A stretch of DNA of 64,000 bases from Rhynochetos jubatus (lineage: Eukaryota > Chordata > Aves > Eurypygiformes > Rhynochetidae). The notes below the pieces were generated by a model that saw only the letters and a list, made by a program, of their open reading frames with translations, searched no databases and was not told where the DNA came from. This document shows positions 1 through 14,092 of this stretch, piece by piece. Positions within the stretch are counted from its first letter, which is position 1. Every line of letters begins with the position of its first letter. The stretch is taken from NCBI GenBank assembly GCA_027574665.1, contig CM050654.1, positions 29,593,722 to 29,657,721 of the forward strand. The letters run 5' to 3'. Made by a program: the position numbers and the translations under genes.

Positions 1-3000
1 ATCTCACTTGTACAGCTGGGGAACCAGAGTATTCAATAAAGCTAAACACAGCAGACAGGATCACGCAGGAAAGCCTGCAGCAGAACAGGCAAGGAGGGTG
101 CTGAAACCGAGTCTCACATCCCATGAAAATCACCAAGCTCTGGTCCATCAGGTTCCTCCTCGATGCTTCTGAGGCAGCTTTGAGGCATTTCCTTGGTTAG
201 ACAAGGTCGGGTTTGGCTTTTCTAAGGAGGACAGCTCAGACCTGGTGATGAAGGAAGGAAGATGATGTATGTCTGAGGGAAGATGGGGAAGGGGGAGCAT
301 CCCCCATCCACCTAGAGATGCCACCACCACTCCTTCAGTGGTCCTGGCCTCCCTGATGTTGGCACAGGCTGTTCCACAGCTTTCAAAACTCTCTTCCTCT
401 GGCAAATCCCTGTTCTTCCTGTGCCCAGAGCCAGCTATGCTTTTTTTTATTTAGGTTGATATGAGTGGCTGGGTTGACGATGAAGCCTTCTGCCCAGCCA
501 CTGGCTCCACCACTGCTGCCCCCGCGCTCTGTCCCTGCGCTCCCTGACAGAACAGAGCCACCTTCCTTCTGTCCTGGCATTGTGAGGGGTACCAATGTTC
601 TGTTTTTGGGGGAAGAAGCTGATGCAAAGTCAGCAGGAGGAATTTTTTGTTTTGGTTTCATAGTGAACAGTAACAATGTGAGTTTTATTGCTCAGAATGT
701 ATCCACGTTTATAGGATGCTATATTTAAAAAGGAGAAAAAATGAGTCATGGGGAGCTATGCTAATGCTGGGTATTTATGCCTACCTCTTGCGAGGCTGAA
801 GGCAGCGGGAGTTGAGCAACACTCTTGTGAAGTGTCTAGAGGATTTACGGATCAAACTAAAGCCCGCTGAAGTCAGCTGTAAGTCACGCTGTGCCTCGCT
901 CGGGGCCCACATCTCATACCTTGTGCTGGTTATGGTGAAATACTCTTCTTGAAAACCCTGTGAGCTCTCCGTGCTGCTGACATCCCTGGGTTTGGACAGG
1001 AGCTCGCTGGGTTGGGAGATCTCGCCCTCCCAGGGATTACTGCATCGCGGGGGGGGGGAGGGATGTCCCTGTGCTTCTCAGACTGAGCCTGCAGCACCAC
1101 CTAAGCAGGTACCCCCACCCCGAGTGGAGCAGGTGGATCCTGGGCATGTCGGCTTCTGCCTGCTCCTCTGCCAGAGCTGTAGTCCCAAAAAGAAGTAAGG
1201 TGGGGGTCTGCCGCGATACGAGCTGCCAGAGCTCTCCTCTCAGAGCCTGCTAGGGACCCAGGGTTTAGATACGGTTACTTATGGCATGTCATAACACTAA
1301 TTCAGTTGGATTGCACTTAATTATGAAGTGCAAGTGTTAGGTTTTGTTTGGGTACTTAAAAGTTTCTTTAATGGAATACCGTTCTCTCTGAGGGTGCCAG
1401 TGAATTCAGCTGTCCAAGCCTCTGCTTGCCAGCGTGGCTCAGCTCCGGTCGCAGGTAGAGGGGGGACTGGGAATTCTCTGCTGGGTGGGCCAAGAACAGA
1501 GGGTGGAGATGCTGTGAACAAACCCAGACAGTGCAGTGCCCGGAAAACGCAGGTTTGGTAACACCCAGGTGCTCTGCAGCTCCTCTGTTTTGCCCACCTA
1601 TTTGAGAGGAGGAGTTTTCAAAGTCAGCAGAAAATAATTATCATGTGAAATATTCAGGTTTATTTGTCCTTTTTTGTTTTAAGAATTGGTCATATCAGTA
1701 TCAATATGAGCACGTTTAAGCTTCCTTCAATATATTTTTGAAGGGTTCACTGGAAAACAGAAAAGGCTGTAGTGGTGTGAGGCTGGTTGTGGTTTGTGGA
1801 AAGAAATACTTGCTTGTCTTGCAATCTTAAGAGGGGTTGAAAAGCTTTTGAATAGGGATCTGTTTTGTATTGCTGGAAGCACAAAGCCTAATGGTGAATC
1901 TGATATGCAATAGCTGGAACAGAGACCCACCCAACCCGATTTGAAAGGATGTTAATGGAGATAGGTGCAGTGGGAATCCCATACTTTTTTTTTTTTTTTC
2001 CTTGAACTGGGCTTCCCACTTAAAGGGCTACTAAAACATGCCCTGTAGCATGTCTCCAGATACCCGGTGACCCCAAAAAAGCATTTAGAGGATTTTCTTC
2101 TCTAAGTTTGCAAGCCTGTGATACAAGCTCCTTTACCAGTTGATTGTTGCAACACAGAAAGACTCCAAAAAGGTATGAAATGACAAAAAGTAACAAGATG
2201 CAGATGGAATTTAATCTTTCAGGCACATCCAGACATTGTTATCGGGTCTGTCATCTCTACTTAACATACCCAAATAGCTCTTGAGTGGTCTGCATAGACA
2301 GCTGGCAATTCACTAGAGATTGTGATCTTCAGAAAATACGTAGCTCATGTCTTGTGTAATATTTGGTATGGAATTATTAGTGCCACCAGTGTAAGTACAA
2401 GACTTGCTTCACAGTGGACATCTTTCTGTAAAGTAGGACTTGTGGGGAAGAAGTGATTTGGTACCCAGCACTCAATCCCAGAAATAGCTATCAAGGTTAT
2501 TCATAGAGCTTGTGTTGCGGGGTGATGAACCAGGAAGGGGGAGGTCACTGAAGGAATCCCTTCGGCTCAGGAGTGCTCACTGCCGGGCAGCAGACTGGAG
2601 GTTGGTTTGGTGGCTGATGGCGTTTGATGGGGACAACAGTCTGCAGAAAACCTCTGAGGAGGAGACATGCCTCAGTGCTCTGGCAAAACCCCAAGCCGTT
2701 GTGAATTGTTTTAGTGAAATGGTAGTGCAACATGAAGTGTTGCCATCGTATTGCTCAGAGTATGATCTCACTGTTAGTACCTGCCCAGCCACGAGTCTGC
2801 ATCTGACATAACCGTCCCTCGAGAGCAAGGCAGGCACCGCCTGAGCCCATCCTGCGCTCGCTCTGCCTCGCTTCCATCTGAAGAGACCTTGGTGGCAGCT
2901 GGTGAAGGATTGTAGCTCTGGCTTAAAAATCCAAAGGTTACAATGAGCCGTAGCAATGAGATGGACTTAAATGAGTACTTTCAGCTCTTCCCTCAGAAAA

Positions 3001-6000
3001 TGTTTTGTAGCTCAAGGGCAGAGCACTGTGAGAGGGACTTTGTTTCCTCAACATGCTGTGGATGCTTTTGAATTTAATCTCCACACAGGCCAAAGAGCAT
3101 GCATGAGGAGCTGAGCAGACCATTTGCCTTTCTTCAGGTTTAGTCTGATCTGAAAAGACATTGGATGTTCTGCTAAAATGCTCTGTTAAGCGTTGTTTCC
3201 TCTGCAGAATGGCTCCATGCAGCACAGAGATGCTGGTGCAATGCTGCATCACCCCTGTCCTGTAAGCAGCAAGTGCTTTGTTACATGAGATGTACCTGCG
3301 GAGTGTTAAGTCCATTTTCAATAGTTGGACTTGGAGTGAATGTCTGCAGAGCATGATAAGTCTTTCATGTTGATCACTGAAGTTAGCTAAGGGGATATAG
3401 AATTTCTTATTCTTTTTAGCACCTAGCAAGTCTGTTTAATTAAGCATCTGGATTTTGAATTATGAAATAACAGAATGGTTTCAATGTACTTTTCTGTTGG
3501 TAAAGGTCTCCAGCAACCCATTTTTAATCATTGGATTTTTAAATTACAAGCTTCAGAAACTCTTTGAACCTCAGGAGGATGACTGACTGGATCTGGGAGA
3601 GCAGAGAAATACAACTCTTTTTGTAAGGTCTCCTGAGCACAGCGAGTCTCTCCCTGTTTACATACCAGCCTCCCAGGAATATGTGAATAAATGTTAAGTT
3701 GTCGAAGCAAAGCAGAAATTGTGTTTTCAGGCGTATGCTGACTTGAAGCTTCTGTTTGGTTTTGTGCAGTGCAAGGATAAATCCTTTTGCTGCACAAAAC
3801 ACTGGGAGCAATTCTCTGGTTTGGAGGTCAGATTGCCTCATCTGTTTTGAGGGGAAAAAAGATAGGGAAAAATAACATTAGTTGTGGTTCACATGGGCTG
3901 GGGAAGGCTTGCAAGGACGTGGATGGGTCTGACCAAGAGGTGGGAAGGCACAAAGAGGAGTTGTCTAAGCCAAAGAGATGAAGGGTTGCTGGGTGGAGGT
4001 CTGCTACCTTCAAGGCAATGGAGGAGGAGCTGGGGAAGGTGAGAAGGTGCTTGCTAGTGTCCGTGTTGGGGCAGGGGGGCAGGCAACCCTGGGCAGGGTG
4101 TCCTCGTGGGCAGCAGGAGGTGAAGGACTTGCTGAGGAAGCTGCTTGGCCCTGACAAGCTCCCAAAATGCCTCCCACCCTCAAAGTGCTCCACCTTCCCA
4201 AGCCCTCCTGACCCCAGGCTAATGTGCTCTGAGACGGGTGCACTTCAAAAGCCTTGTCGAGTGGAGGGGTGGGTGGACACGGTGGGTGGAGCCGATGACC
4301 CAAAATATCATTTCCCCTTCCTAAGGCTGGGCGCATACCAAACTTGTGTCTCTGTGTGGTAAAAGAATATGAACCAAAAGTGCTGAGAGATGCAGTGGTT
4401 AAATTGAAACATGCTGTGGCAGGATGAAAGTAATCTTGTCCCTTACCAGCCCTTAATGCTTTGGGGCTTTTTTTTTTTTTTCAAGTGGCTGCAATCCATG
4501 CCGTCTCTATCTGTGTTTTTAATAGAGAGATTTTCAAATGCGGAAACATGTCAAGACACCATCAGAGTAAACCATCCCATGTTGTGTTGTAGCTCACAAG
4601 GTCAAGATAAGACATAAGGATATCTACATTTTTCTTTTAGTTCAAATCTTGTTGTCCTTGAATATACTGAAGCATAAGAAAAAGACCCCTATGTGGAGCG
4701 AATGTCCCTTAGGGAGAACCCAGCAGTTCAAAGAAGGGTCAAATCCAAATTCTTTGCTCCTTCTGTGAGTCTGATATTTAAAATATAATGAAAATGAGAG
4801 ATGTACCTGAGTTGCCAAGATTAAGGCTAGCATCTCTTGTTTAAAAATAATAGCACTATACAGGCATAGGAATGGCATATGAGTTCTACCATGAGATCAG
4901 AGCAACACAATGCTGCATCCCACTATGTCTGAGAAAAGACGTTCATGTCTTCACTGCATTGTGACTTTGCAGCAGGAAGGGTGTACTTCACAGCTGTGTG
5001 GTGGATGGAAGGAAAAAAGAGATCTCGCTGGGCTCTGATCGTAGAGACTAGATGTTTCTGTGAAACTTCTCAGCTAAGATCTGTAGGGGATTGGACTTAT
5101 GAGAATCTGAGCAAGGAAACCTGTTTACACACGAGTGCAGAGTAATTGAACTAAAACGATGCTCTGGAAAAGCTAATCAAGGATCAGGGATTCTTCTTTG
5201 AAAGTAGCTGTTGACCTCAAGAGTCTACACTTAGACACTTTGGCCAGTTAGTTTGCTTTATTCAGTTCATGCATGGTCTTACTTGTGAAACAACCCTTGC
5301 CATCACCCAGGTACAGCAGAAGTCCTGTACGCATGTGCTTGCCGGCGCTCTGTACCAGTGCAGGTACAACTGAACATCGTACCACTCACAGTTAAGCAAA
5401 AGTGAGTGTGTCCAGCCCCAGTAAATGATGAGAAATGTGATGATATTTATGTTTAACCAGTGTTTTATCCTCTTGTCCCATCAAAGGTCCTTATCCGCTC
5501 CTTCACCAATACTGAGTGGTGTGTATTCTGTCTGCTTTGCTGCACGGAGGGAGCTCCTTGTTGGGCTGAGTGTAGCCCAGCCCACCTCCCCTGGGGAATC
5601 TGACTGTACAGTTTCTGGAAATCTGTTAGTGCCAGCCCAGTGATTAGACCAAAGGCATCATCTTTGCTGTGGGGCACTGGCAGGCTGAGCATCTACAAGG
5701 CTGACTTCTGAAATGGGTATGTTTGTGTGTGGTGTGTTTCTCCCATGTAAATGCTAGAACCAGTTTATAATGCAAAAGCAGAAGATGATGTTTGGTGTGT
5801 ATGGAAGATGCTTTGTGGCAGTGGCAGCGGAGGGTGTGCCTTACCCTTTTCCTTTAACTGGGGAAAGACTTTGCTGTTGCTCTTTCATTTTCTCTTTTTT
5901 TTTTCTTTTTTCCCCCAAATGGCAATTGATTTTTGAGGGGGTTTAGCTTTTCCTGAAGTTGTGAGTGATTTTCTGATGGGATTGTACAGAGGTAGTGGTG

Positions 6001-9000
6001 GTTGGAGCCCTACTGTTGCCTCGTTTGTCAGACGTGCTTCACGGGAGTGCAAAACACTTTTGAGGTATGATTTCCCATAGCATGCTAATCCAGTGAAGTG
6101 CTGTAGACTCGCTTACTGGCACTCTTTAAATCCATAACGCAGCACCACCTGCCAAACCACAGAGCATAATGCAAGTGTTAATGAATGTACATGTATACCC
6201 TCCCACGCAGCTGCAAGTGGAATGACTTAAAAGTTGAGGCAGAGGGTTTAGGCTGAGCATAGAAGGAACCAGGCTTAGGATATCTTGATGCAGGTCTGTG
6301 CTGAAACTGGGGGGTGAGGGTTGGCCACCGGGGTCTAGAGTTGGGTCAACTGACCAATTGGGTGCCTTCAAACGTGTTGATTTTCAGCTGCTGCTCTCTG
6401 GAGCAGCATGGAATCATGCACTCGTGACACCTGAGAAGAAACTTGAGCATTGAGCAGCAAAGCGCAGGTACTGAGCAGCACCGTCTGCGACCCTGGTACA
6501 TCTTTTGTGAAGGGATATCCTGGTAGGATGATTCTCTCTGGTGCTGGCAGGGTGAATTCACTCAATAGGAGGGAAGGCTTGAGTCATGCATGGGTAAACT
6601 CTGTTCCTCAAGGGTGGTTTGGCCAGTTTCCCGCTGGTCTGAATGTCCGGGTGTGTGTTTGCCACCAGAAGGGCTTGCCCAGGCTGGCAGGGAGCAGGAG
6701 GAGGACAGCAGGAAGGGAGCTGACAGCCGAGGAGTTTGCCAAGGAGAAGGGCTGAGAAGAAGTGTTGGGGCTGGCCTGGCACGTGGCTGGGATGCTGGCA
6801 GTGTACATGCACCCTGTCCTCACGCGGGTTCATGGGGACGCTGTGGCTTTCTGGAGCAGAGGAGGGGACTGCACAGCCCCCCACCATCCTGCTCCTCACC
6901 CTAGTACCTGGCCTGGAGATCTGCCTACATTCCTCTTTCAGACAAGCCCATTGGATTTGCCATGTACAGAGTTGCCTCCCCATCATGTTGTATGTAAATA
7001 AGAGGCTTATGCTCTTGGCAGACACTGTAACGAACCTGGAAAAAATGAGTGTTACGGGTCTTGGGCCAGTGATGAGATCTTGGAGTCTTCCAAGTGATAG
7101 AGTAATGACATGGACCCAGGAAATGCCTGGAAAATAGCCTTCCACACAGTTTTGGGATTTAGAATCATGACATTCTGCCTAAAATCTGCCAAGTGCCTAT
7201 TTGGGTAAACCTGGGAGATGGCTGCTCCTTCATCTTCTGGGGTCCATGGTGGTGAAGCTCTACTAAAGCTCCAGCATCACAGGATGTTCTGTGTTCTTCT
7301 GTACCTGTAAATGAATATTAAATCTGTTGGGGGTAACCAGGGGGACTGCCCTTAACCCAGGAGCCTGGGAAAAATGACAGAGCACCCTACAAGCCTGTCC
7401 TGTGCCCTGGAGTGTAGAAGTGGTGCAGAAACATCTGTGTTGCCCCATAGCTCACAGCTACCTCCAGGGAACACTGCGATGCAGAAAGGGGATGGGTGAT
7501 CTGTCTGTTTTTCCATAGGATATGGTCAACAATAATCTTTTTGCCTAGAAAGGACGTAGTCATGATTTGAGTTTTGGAGAAGATTTGCAGTAGAGCACGG
7601 ATTTTGGAAGTAGCCTGGAGATACCCGCTCTTCTCACCTTTCTCCATCTGCCCCAAGAGAGGGAGCATCAGCCTGGGACTTGATAGGATTCACCCATCTC
7701 CTCGTGGAAATGTTATTACCAGGGACCTTTGCAGCCTTCAGCTCTTCACAGCTGTCTGAGGAGATGCAAAGTGTGTTTGCCAGGAGGGAAGGGAGTCTTT
7801 AAAAATCCATTTACATCCCAAAAGACATCCGGTAGCAACACTGGAGATGTAAAAAGCATTAAATACCGAACTGAGCCTGACTGGAAGACAAAGTTGGAGC
7901 CAAATGCATTGATTGATTTGCAGGAGGGTGACTGGAATGAGATGGCCCTGTACCCTTGCTATCCATAAACCATCTCCAAAGCATCCGTAGGTGCCATGAA
8001 GTCTGCATTGGTTCAGCCATGCCTGCCTTGTGCACATCATGTTGTTCCTAAGAATGCAGCGCAACAAGCCATGAAGGAGGTGGGTGGGGTAGTGGGTGCA
8101 CAGCATGGTCAGGATTCTGTCAAGCACCCCTTGTTTTGGCAGGGTGGAGCTGTGAGGATGGTCCATGCTGGGTAGTTCTTGGCGCTGCTTGGGATTCCTC
8201 CACAGCTCCATGCTGTGGTGCACAAGTTCGTCAAGTGGACCGCTTCCACCTGCCCAAGGTGATGCTGGTTGAGGCCGTGAGGGCTGTGTTGTGCACATCT
8301 GGCTGTTTCGCCAGCAGCAGGGCCACGTGCAGGCAGCAGAGCATCTGGCTGCAAACTGAACACTGCTGCAGCACTGGGCTGTTGCTTTGGAAACCTTGCT
8401 GAGCAGTGTAAAAGCAGCAAAACCACCCAGGGCAGTGGATGGTTTGGGGTCTTTTTACTGACGTGTCAGCAGACTGAGATGTGTAGGAGGGAAGCTGCCC
8501 ATTTCCAGGGATTGTGTGAGCAGGAAGGGCAGCTATTGGAATTCGAAGCCACTTCCTCCACTGTAAATCTGTTCTTGTTGAGTTATCTCTGGCTGGGCAG
8601 GGCAGGGGAACATCTTGGCTATCTGGTTTTTTTGCTACAGTATGTTTAGGCCAGCTTCATTGGTTCCATGATAACACAGGAGAGGCATTCCTGGCCTCAT
8701 TAGCAAAGAATTTTCAAGAGTAATATGGGAATCTCTCATCCTGCGATGTCTCCTGAGAGCTTTGGAAATAAATGAGTAAGGAAAGGGATGGTGGATTTAA
8801 ACACAAAAGTAGTGATGGAAGTAAAAGTAGCTGAGCCATCCGCTTCCTCAGGCCCCAGTTACAGTGCAGGGATGCTCTCTGTTCACAGAGGAGATGTTGG
8901 CAGAAAGTTTGGGTCAGCCTCTATGGACACCCCTAAACTGGCAACCATACAGTTTTAATTGAGGTCTGAGAGAGAGAGGAATGGACCTTGCGTAGCTGCT

Positions 9001-12000
9001 TCCTCATCACGTATCTGGACTCTCCTACAAAACCGGTAGCGTCAGTGCTGTAACTCTACTGATGACCCAAATATGACTTAAGTGTTGTCTTTAATTAAAA
9101 AAAATAATAATAATCTGGCTTCTGCCTCTGACTGTTGGCTTGTCAGAGTGACAGGAATCTTACGTATTTTGAAAAGGGCACTACATCACTGAGAGAAACG
9201 GGCTGAAGATAATGGAGTGGCTGTGGGAGGTGGAGGAGTCGGGGGAGGGAAGTGAAGTGCGTTTTGGGTGACATTTGTCAATATGATTGATGCATGCTGT
9301 GCTGCATTTACGTACAGATCAGGACACCAACAAGCACATACTTCCAAGTAAATACGAGTGAGCCCCCGAGCCCATCCTGGCCACGGGAAAGCTGCTGCTC
9401 AGAGATACAGCAAGGGCTCCTGCTTACTGCTTAAGGATTCGCAGCAGGTGGAGACGGGGGGCCGCCTACCACCTAAACAATTTCTAGTGACATGGCTTTT
9501 TATTATTATTATTTGTTCAGACTATAATTCCATGTTTCCTGAAATAACTACCAAGTGTTCATCAGGCAGCTACTGCCTTTCGCTGCCTTTTGTGTGAATC
9601 TCAAGTGCTTCATTTCTCCCCCGGTGCGTTTTCTTTCTCTTACAGTAAATCTGAGCAGCATCTGTGTGGTGGGGGAGGCGATGCGATCTTGGGTTTAAAA
9701 GGAGAAAAGGTCTGGCTGGCACGGGAAGCCAGAGAGGAGTTCAGTCCTCAGGGTACAGTGTCTTTTTGCACTTGGAGGAGAATTCACAAGGCCACTTCCA
9801 GGACCCACAGCTACATCTCCCACATTCAAAACCCAACCGGCTGCAGCTCTTTATTGCTGGGTTGAGGATTTTATTTCTAAACAACAGTTGGTTTATGACT
9901 TTTTTTTTTCTCCTCTTTAGTAGCAATCTGATAGTGCTTTGATCGCTGCTCCAAAAGGAAATGCCTGTAATTTCCTGTGCAGGTCTTGCCAGGTGCTGGG
10001 CTCCATCAGATCTTATGGAAGCTGATGGGAGTTGAGAGCGCTCTCACCTGACAGGATCCTCCTTATTAGAAAACCTCAGAGAGCTGAAATCTCACATGGG
10101 TTTTGAACAGCGTAATGCCAGAACTACAAAGGGTGTTAGCCTCCAGCTTCCCACATGACAGATCTCTTCCATGCTGACTTCCCACTGGAGATTTGCACGC
10201 AGCCCAGCTTTTGCTCAGTGTGTCCTTTTGGAAGCATTGACCAGGCAGGAAATCTGACAGACTAGAGGAAACCTGGCTAAGAGTTAATCATATTTAATAA
10301 TAATTGGCGGTGGTTGTTCATACACCTACAGGTCCTTTGGGTCTCAAAGGTCTGGGACATGGTCATGCCTACTTGAGTGAGAAATTCCTGAATTTGGTCC
10401 TGATAAGCATGACTCAAGGGAGGAAGCTGCCTCCTGAAAAGGTATGTCCTGTGTTGCAAGGGTTCTCAGTAGCTCCCAGTCCAAGGGATTGCCTGCAACA
10501 CATAAGGCTGAACTATTTTGGTACCTGGCGAGCATCTCTGGGTGTGTCACGGTGGTTGTGGCTGCAGCCAGCAGTCTGCAAGAGGAACAGCGGGGGAAGT
10601 GTTCAGATCTTGCAGAGTTTCAGCCCTGGAGGCATTGCATGGAGCTGCTAATGCTTGCAAAGTGCCCGGGTAAAAGGGCGTAATGGAGTGAGCTGTGGCT
10701 AGAGGAAGAGTTATTAATGGAAATCGTAGGAGTAGTTGGCAGCCTTGGTGGCTGACAGTCTTCCTCGGCCTCAGGTGAGGTTGGTGTCTTCAGGTACGCA
10801 GGGCTCTGGCAGGGCATATGTGAGGCACTGCCCATGGACCAAAACAAGCTGATGATGGAAAACTTCCCTGGGCCATGGGCTGATGGAACTGGTCAGCATG
10901 CATACCCGCATCTAAGTATGTGCTAACACTCAGCCTATTGCTATAGTGGCCACAGGCTCCCTGAAGTTGTTACTTTTGGAGAGCTGTAGCAGAAGAGGAG
11001 GGAGCTGGTGGTTCCCACGCAGGCCCTGCTGCAGCTTTTCCTTGAGGTTTCATAACAGAATTAAGCAATTTGTGTTGCATGTTGCCATGGAGACCATAAG
11101 TCACTGTCATGCTGGGCTTCTCTGTCAGGGAGCTGCTGTCTTTAATTGCACTAACCTCCCCTGCAAATCCAGGGCTTGGTTCTGAGCTCGTTTACCTGCT
11201 GTAATGGCTTTGCCCTGGGAGCTCTGCCTCCAGGACAACAGAGCTGGAACCAGGAATAGGGCTACTCACACATCCAATATCAAATATGTGGGGTTGATTT
11301 TATCGTTGTCATATGTGGTCACACCTGCTCAGATGAACAGAAATTATAATGATTGACACAAGCTGAGATCGATCCCACTTGCATTCAGGGCAAGTTTTGC
11401 AACAAGGATGGGGATTAGATATACTACCTACATGTTGTGGTGACCTGTTGGGGCTTGGTGGTCCAGATGCACAAACTAAGCTCAATTTGGTCATCTTTGG
11501 TGTTTTTATATTATTTGCCTGCTCCAAGGGGATAGATAGGTCAGCCCTTCCACTCAATCCCCATGTCTTTCCTGCCATCCACCCCAGAACTAGCCACATT
11601 TCTGACCCTCTCAGCATTACTGGTATGTGCTGTCAGGACATGGATCTTGCCAGTGCGTATGAAGACGGTGGCATAAATCAGCCTCCTTCCAGTGACTTAA
11701 CCAAAGCCCTGACAGCATTCGTCAGCATGGGGTATGGATCCTTCTCTTGGCTCCTTCAAAATAAACATATAAATTGTAAGATGATTATCATCAGCACTTA
11801 TTAGCATATTACCACATGCTGCTTTGTATTCAGACAATAGATAAAAACATCTGCGCTTCGTTTTTCTCTAGTCAGGTGTACAGCAAACACGCTTATTCTT
11901 GCTCCCATCTGAGGAGGGCTCTGTCAGTACTCTTGCCAAAAACACATGAAAATCAGCCCAAGTCTTGTGCACTTGCCCATAGCGATGTAACCAGCCAGCA

Positions 12001-12431
12001 CGGAAGCTTTGCACACCGTTTAATTCCAGGAGGTGACATATGTTGTTTTTAAGGTTTAATTTGTTGGCTGGTTTAGATGATACTCTTGTCAAGGCACGAG
12101 CTGTCTTCTTGCTTTGGTTATCAGGTCAGGTGGAGGTGTAGAGGGATTGAAGTAGTTGACTTTCAGAGGGTTTGCATTACGTACCTGCATGTTGGGAGCG
12201 CGGGACCAGCCATCTCAGTAGAAGGAAGAGTGTTTCCCTGAGTAGTAGGGACAACCCTGCAGAAACATCTGAACTTGCTGCCTTTTGACACTCAATAGAA
12301 ATTTTTGTCTATTCAGGCTACCATCACCTAAAACATGGGGGTTTGTGCTCAACAAACAGCCTAAAGTTCTTAATTTGTGGGGGTTTGGCTTTTGTTTCTT
12401 TTTTTTTTTTCATTATTACTATTATATAATT
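1..12431. other. Non-coding 5' flank or MRAS 5' UTR intron
   Basis: I recognise no exon with a known protein match, no CpG island, no CR1 and no RNA gene. Open frames up to 195 codons occur on both strands (for example 6558-7145 minus) but show no family motif. Simple features are a 10-G run (1049-1058), poly(T) at 1986-2000, 4468-4481 and about 12398-12409, and AAT-rich stretches near 9105 and 9500. A non-coding first exon of MRAS may lie here or further upstream. Confidence 0.7.
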
Positions 12432-12541
12432 TTGGCTTATCTCAACTTGAACAAGAGGCCTTTGCAGTTCTTACTAGCCTCAGTGTTCTCACCTCTGTGA
12501 TCACCCTCTCTACCAGCGTTTTCTTTTTAGATGAGAAACCA
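12432..12541. repeat. Copy A of a local direct duplication (about 105 bp)
   Basis: The segment from GGCTTATCTCAACTTGAACA (12434) onward matches the segment at 13437 with three mismatches in the first 78 positions. The match then continues less exactly (TTTTCTTTTTAGATGAG against TTTTCTTCTTAGAGGAG). The orientation is direct and the spacing about 1.0 kb. It is not CR1. The GCCTCAGTGTTCTCACCTCTGTG part faintly recalls the core of MIR-type SINEs. Confidence 0.85.
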
Positions 12542-13434
12542 AGAAACTATATAATTAATTATTCAGTTCTTGCTGTTCTCCCCAGGCTACGTAATACTCA
12601 GGCTGGTAGCTTAGATGTACAGTATGACCAAACTTCTGGAAACGATGGGAAGCAAATGCCCCGATTCAACCCATAAGCATGTTGGGCAGAGTCATAGTTT
12701 GTACAATGGTCTAAATGTTATGCTAGTACTTTGGGAAGCATTTCATGCAAGATAAGCTTTAGGCTTCTTAGGAGTGAGTTAAAGGGGCTGGTACAAAATG
12801 TCAATGAAAATGTAATGCTTGTGTGCCAAGCAGCAGCTTGTGGTTTTGTGACGAGGTCAAAAATCGTGCACAAGCAGAGCATGGTTTTCACATCCACAGC
12901 CAGTCCCCAGACATGTCACTAACAATTGGTCTTTCATACCGCCTGGCCGGAGCCGCTCTGCTGTGTAAAGAATGATGGGTTGAAATCTTGGCCATGGGCA
13001 AAGCAAAAAATTGTCATCTGATGTGTTAGGGGGGCAGGGTTCTATCCAGGATCTCTGTCCTAAGGAACCTGTGAGGATCTTCTGACCCAAGCAGGATTAC
13101 GTGGAAAGAAAACTCGGTCTTCCAAGCAAAAATGAGAAATCCAGTTGTAATTCATAGGTTTCTATGCAGCCAAGTGTGCTGCTTGTTGATGTATGATCTT
13201 GTAAATATAAGAAAGTTGCTTACTCTGCCAAAAAGGGGGATAAGAAACTTTTCCTTGGGATGGTGGTAAGGAACTGCAATAAGACTGGTTGAGACCTCAG
13301 CTGGTGCTTGGTCTCCTTCTCCCCATCCAGCAGCTGTTGTTTGCAGTGGAGGTTTTTGCTGTTCTCAAGAATTTCCCCCAGTGATAGTTTCAAAACAAGC
13401 AGACTTGATAATTTTTCTTCTTATTCTGAAAATG

Positions 13435-13551
13435 TTGGCTTGTCTCAACTTGAACAAGAGGCCTTTGCAGTTCTTACTAGCCTCAGTGATCTCACCTCCG
13501 TGATCACCCTCTCTCTCTCTCACAGGGTTTTCTTCTTAGAGGAGTAACTAA
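13435..13551. repeat. Copy B of the local direct duplication
   Basis: This is the partner of 12432-12541. It differs mainly by a CT-rich expansion (CTCTCTCTCTCTC, 13508-13520). It ends about 30 bp before a CR1 fragment. The high identity over a short length suggests a recent duplication or gene-conversion event rather than two independent old insertions. Confidence 0.85.
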
Positions 13552-13581
13552 GGCAGTTCCTATGCATTTGGTTCAAGGCAA

Positions 13582-14092
13582 ATTATCTGATCTAAATCTA
13601 CCCTCTTTCAGTTTAAACCCATTGCCCCTTGTCGTATCTGTACATGCCCTTGTAAACAGCCCCCCTCCAGCTTTCTTGACGGCTTCTTCAGGTACTGGAA
13701 GGCTGCAGGAAGGTCTCCCCGGAGCCTTCTCTTCTCCAGGCTGAACAAGCCCAACCCTCTCAGCCTGTCCCCATAGAAGAGGTGCTCCACCCCTCTGAGC
13801 ATCTTTGTGGCCTCCTCTGGACTCGCTCCACCCAGTTGATATCCTTCTTATGTTGGGAACCCCAGAGCTGGATGCAGTACTGCTGGTAAGGTCTCATGAG
13901 AGCAGAGTAGAGGGGGAGAATCCCCTCCCTTGACCTGCTGGGCACACTGCTCTGAATACAACCCAGGATATGATTTGCTTTCTGGGCTGCAAGAACACAC
14001 TGTCAGGTCACGTTGAGCCAACCAACACTCCCAACAGCCCTTCTCGTCAGGGCTGTTCTCAGTCCATTCTCCACCCAGCCTTTATTTGTTTG
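13582..14092 (-). mobile_element. CR1 LINE fragment (C-terminal ORF2 region)
   Basis: The minus strand encodes degenerate CR1 reverse-transcriptase C-terminal sequence, with SRSREGILPLYSALMRP (about 13900-13945) and a VERVQRR motif. The + strand shows the CR1 landmarks GGCTGAACAAGCCCAACC and CTCCTCTGGACTCGCTCCA. Both the 3' terminal region and the 5' part are missing, and the frame is broken. Confidence 0.93.

Noticed and set aside
2938-3429. 163-codon minus-strand open frame
   Set aside because: There is no domain or repeat match, and it is most likely chance.
6558-7145. 195-codon minus-strand open frame
   Set aside because: The composition is rich in Cys, Pro and Ser as in random GC-balanced DNA. 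It has no motif and no splice context.
7738-8298. 186-codon minus-strand open frame
   Set aside because: It has no recognisable domain and no supporting splice sites. Chance open frames of this size are expected in 64 kb.
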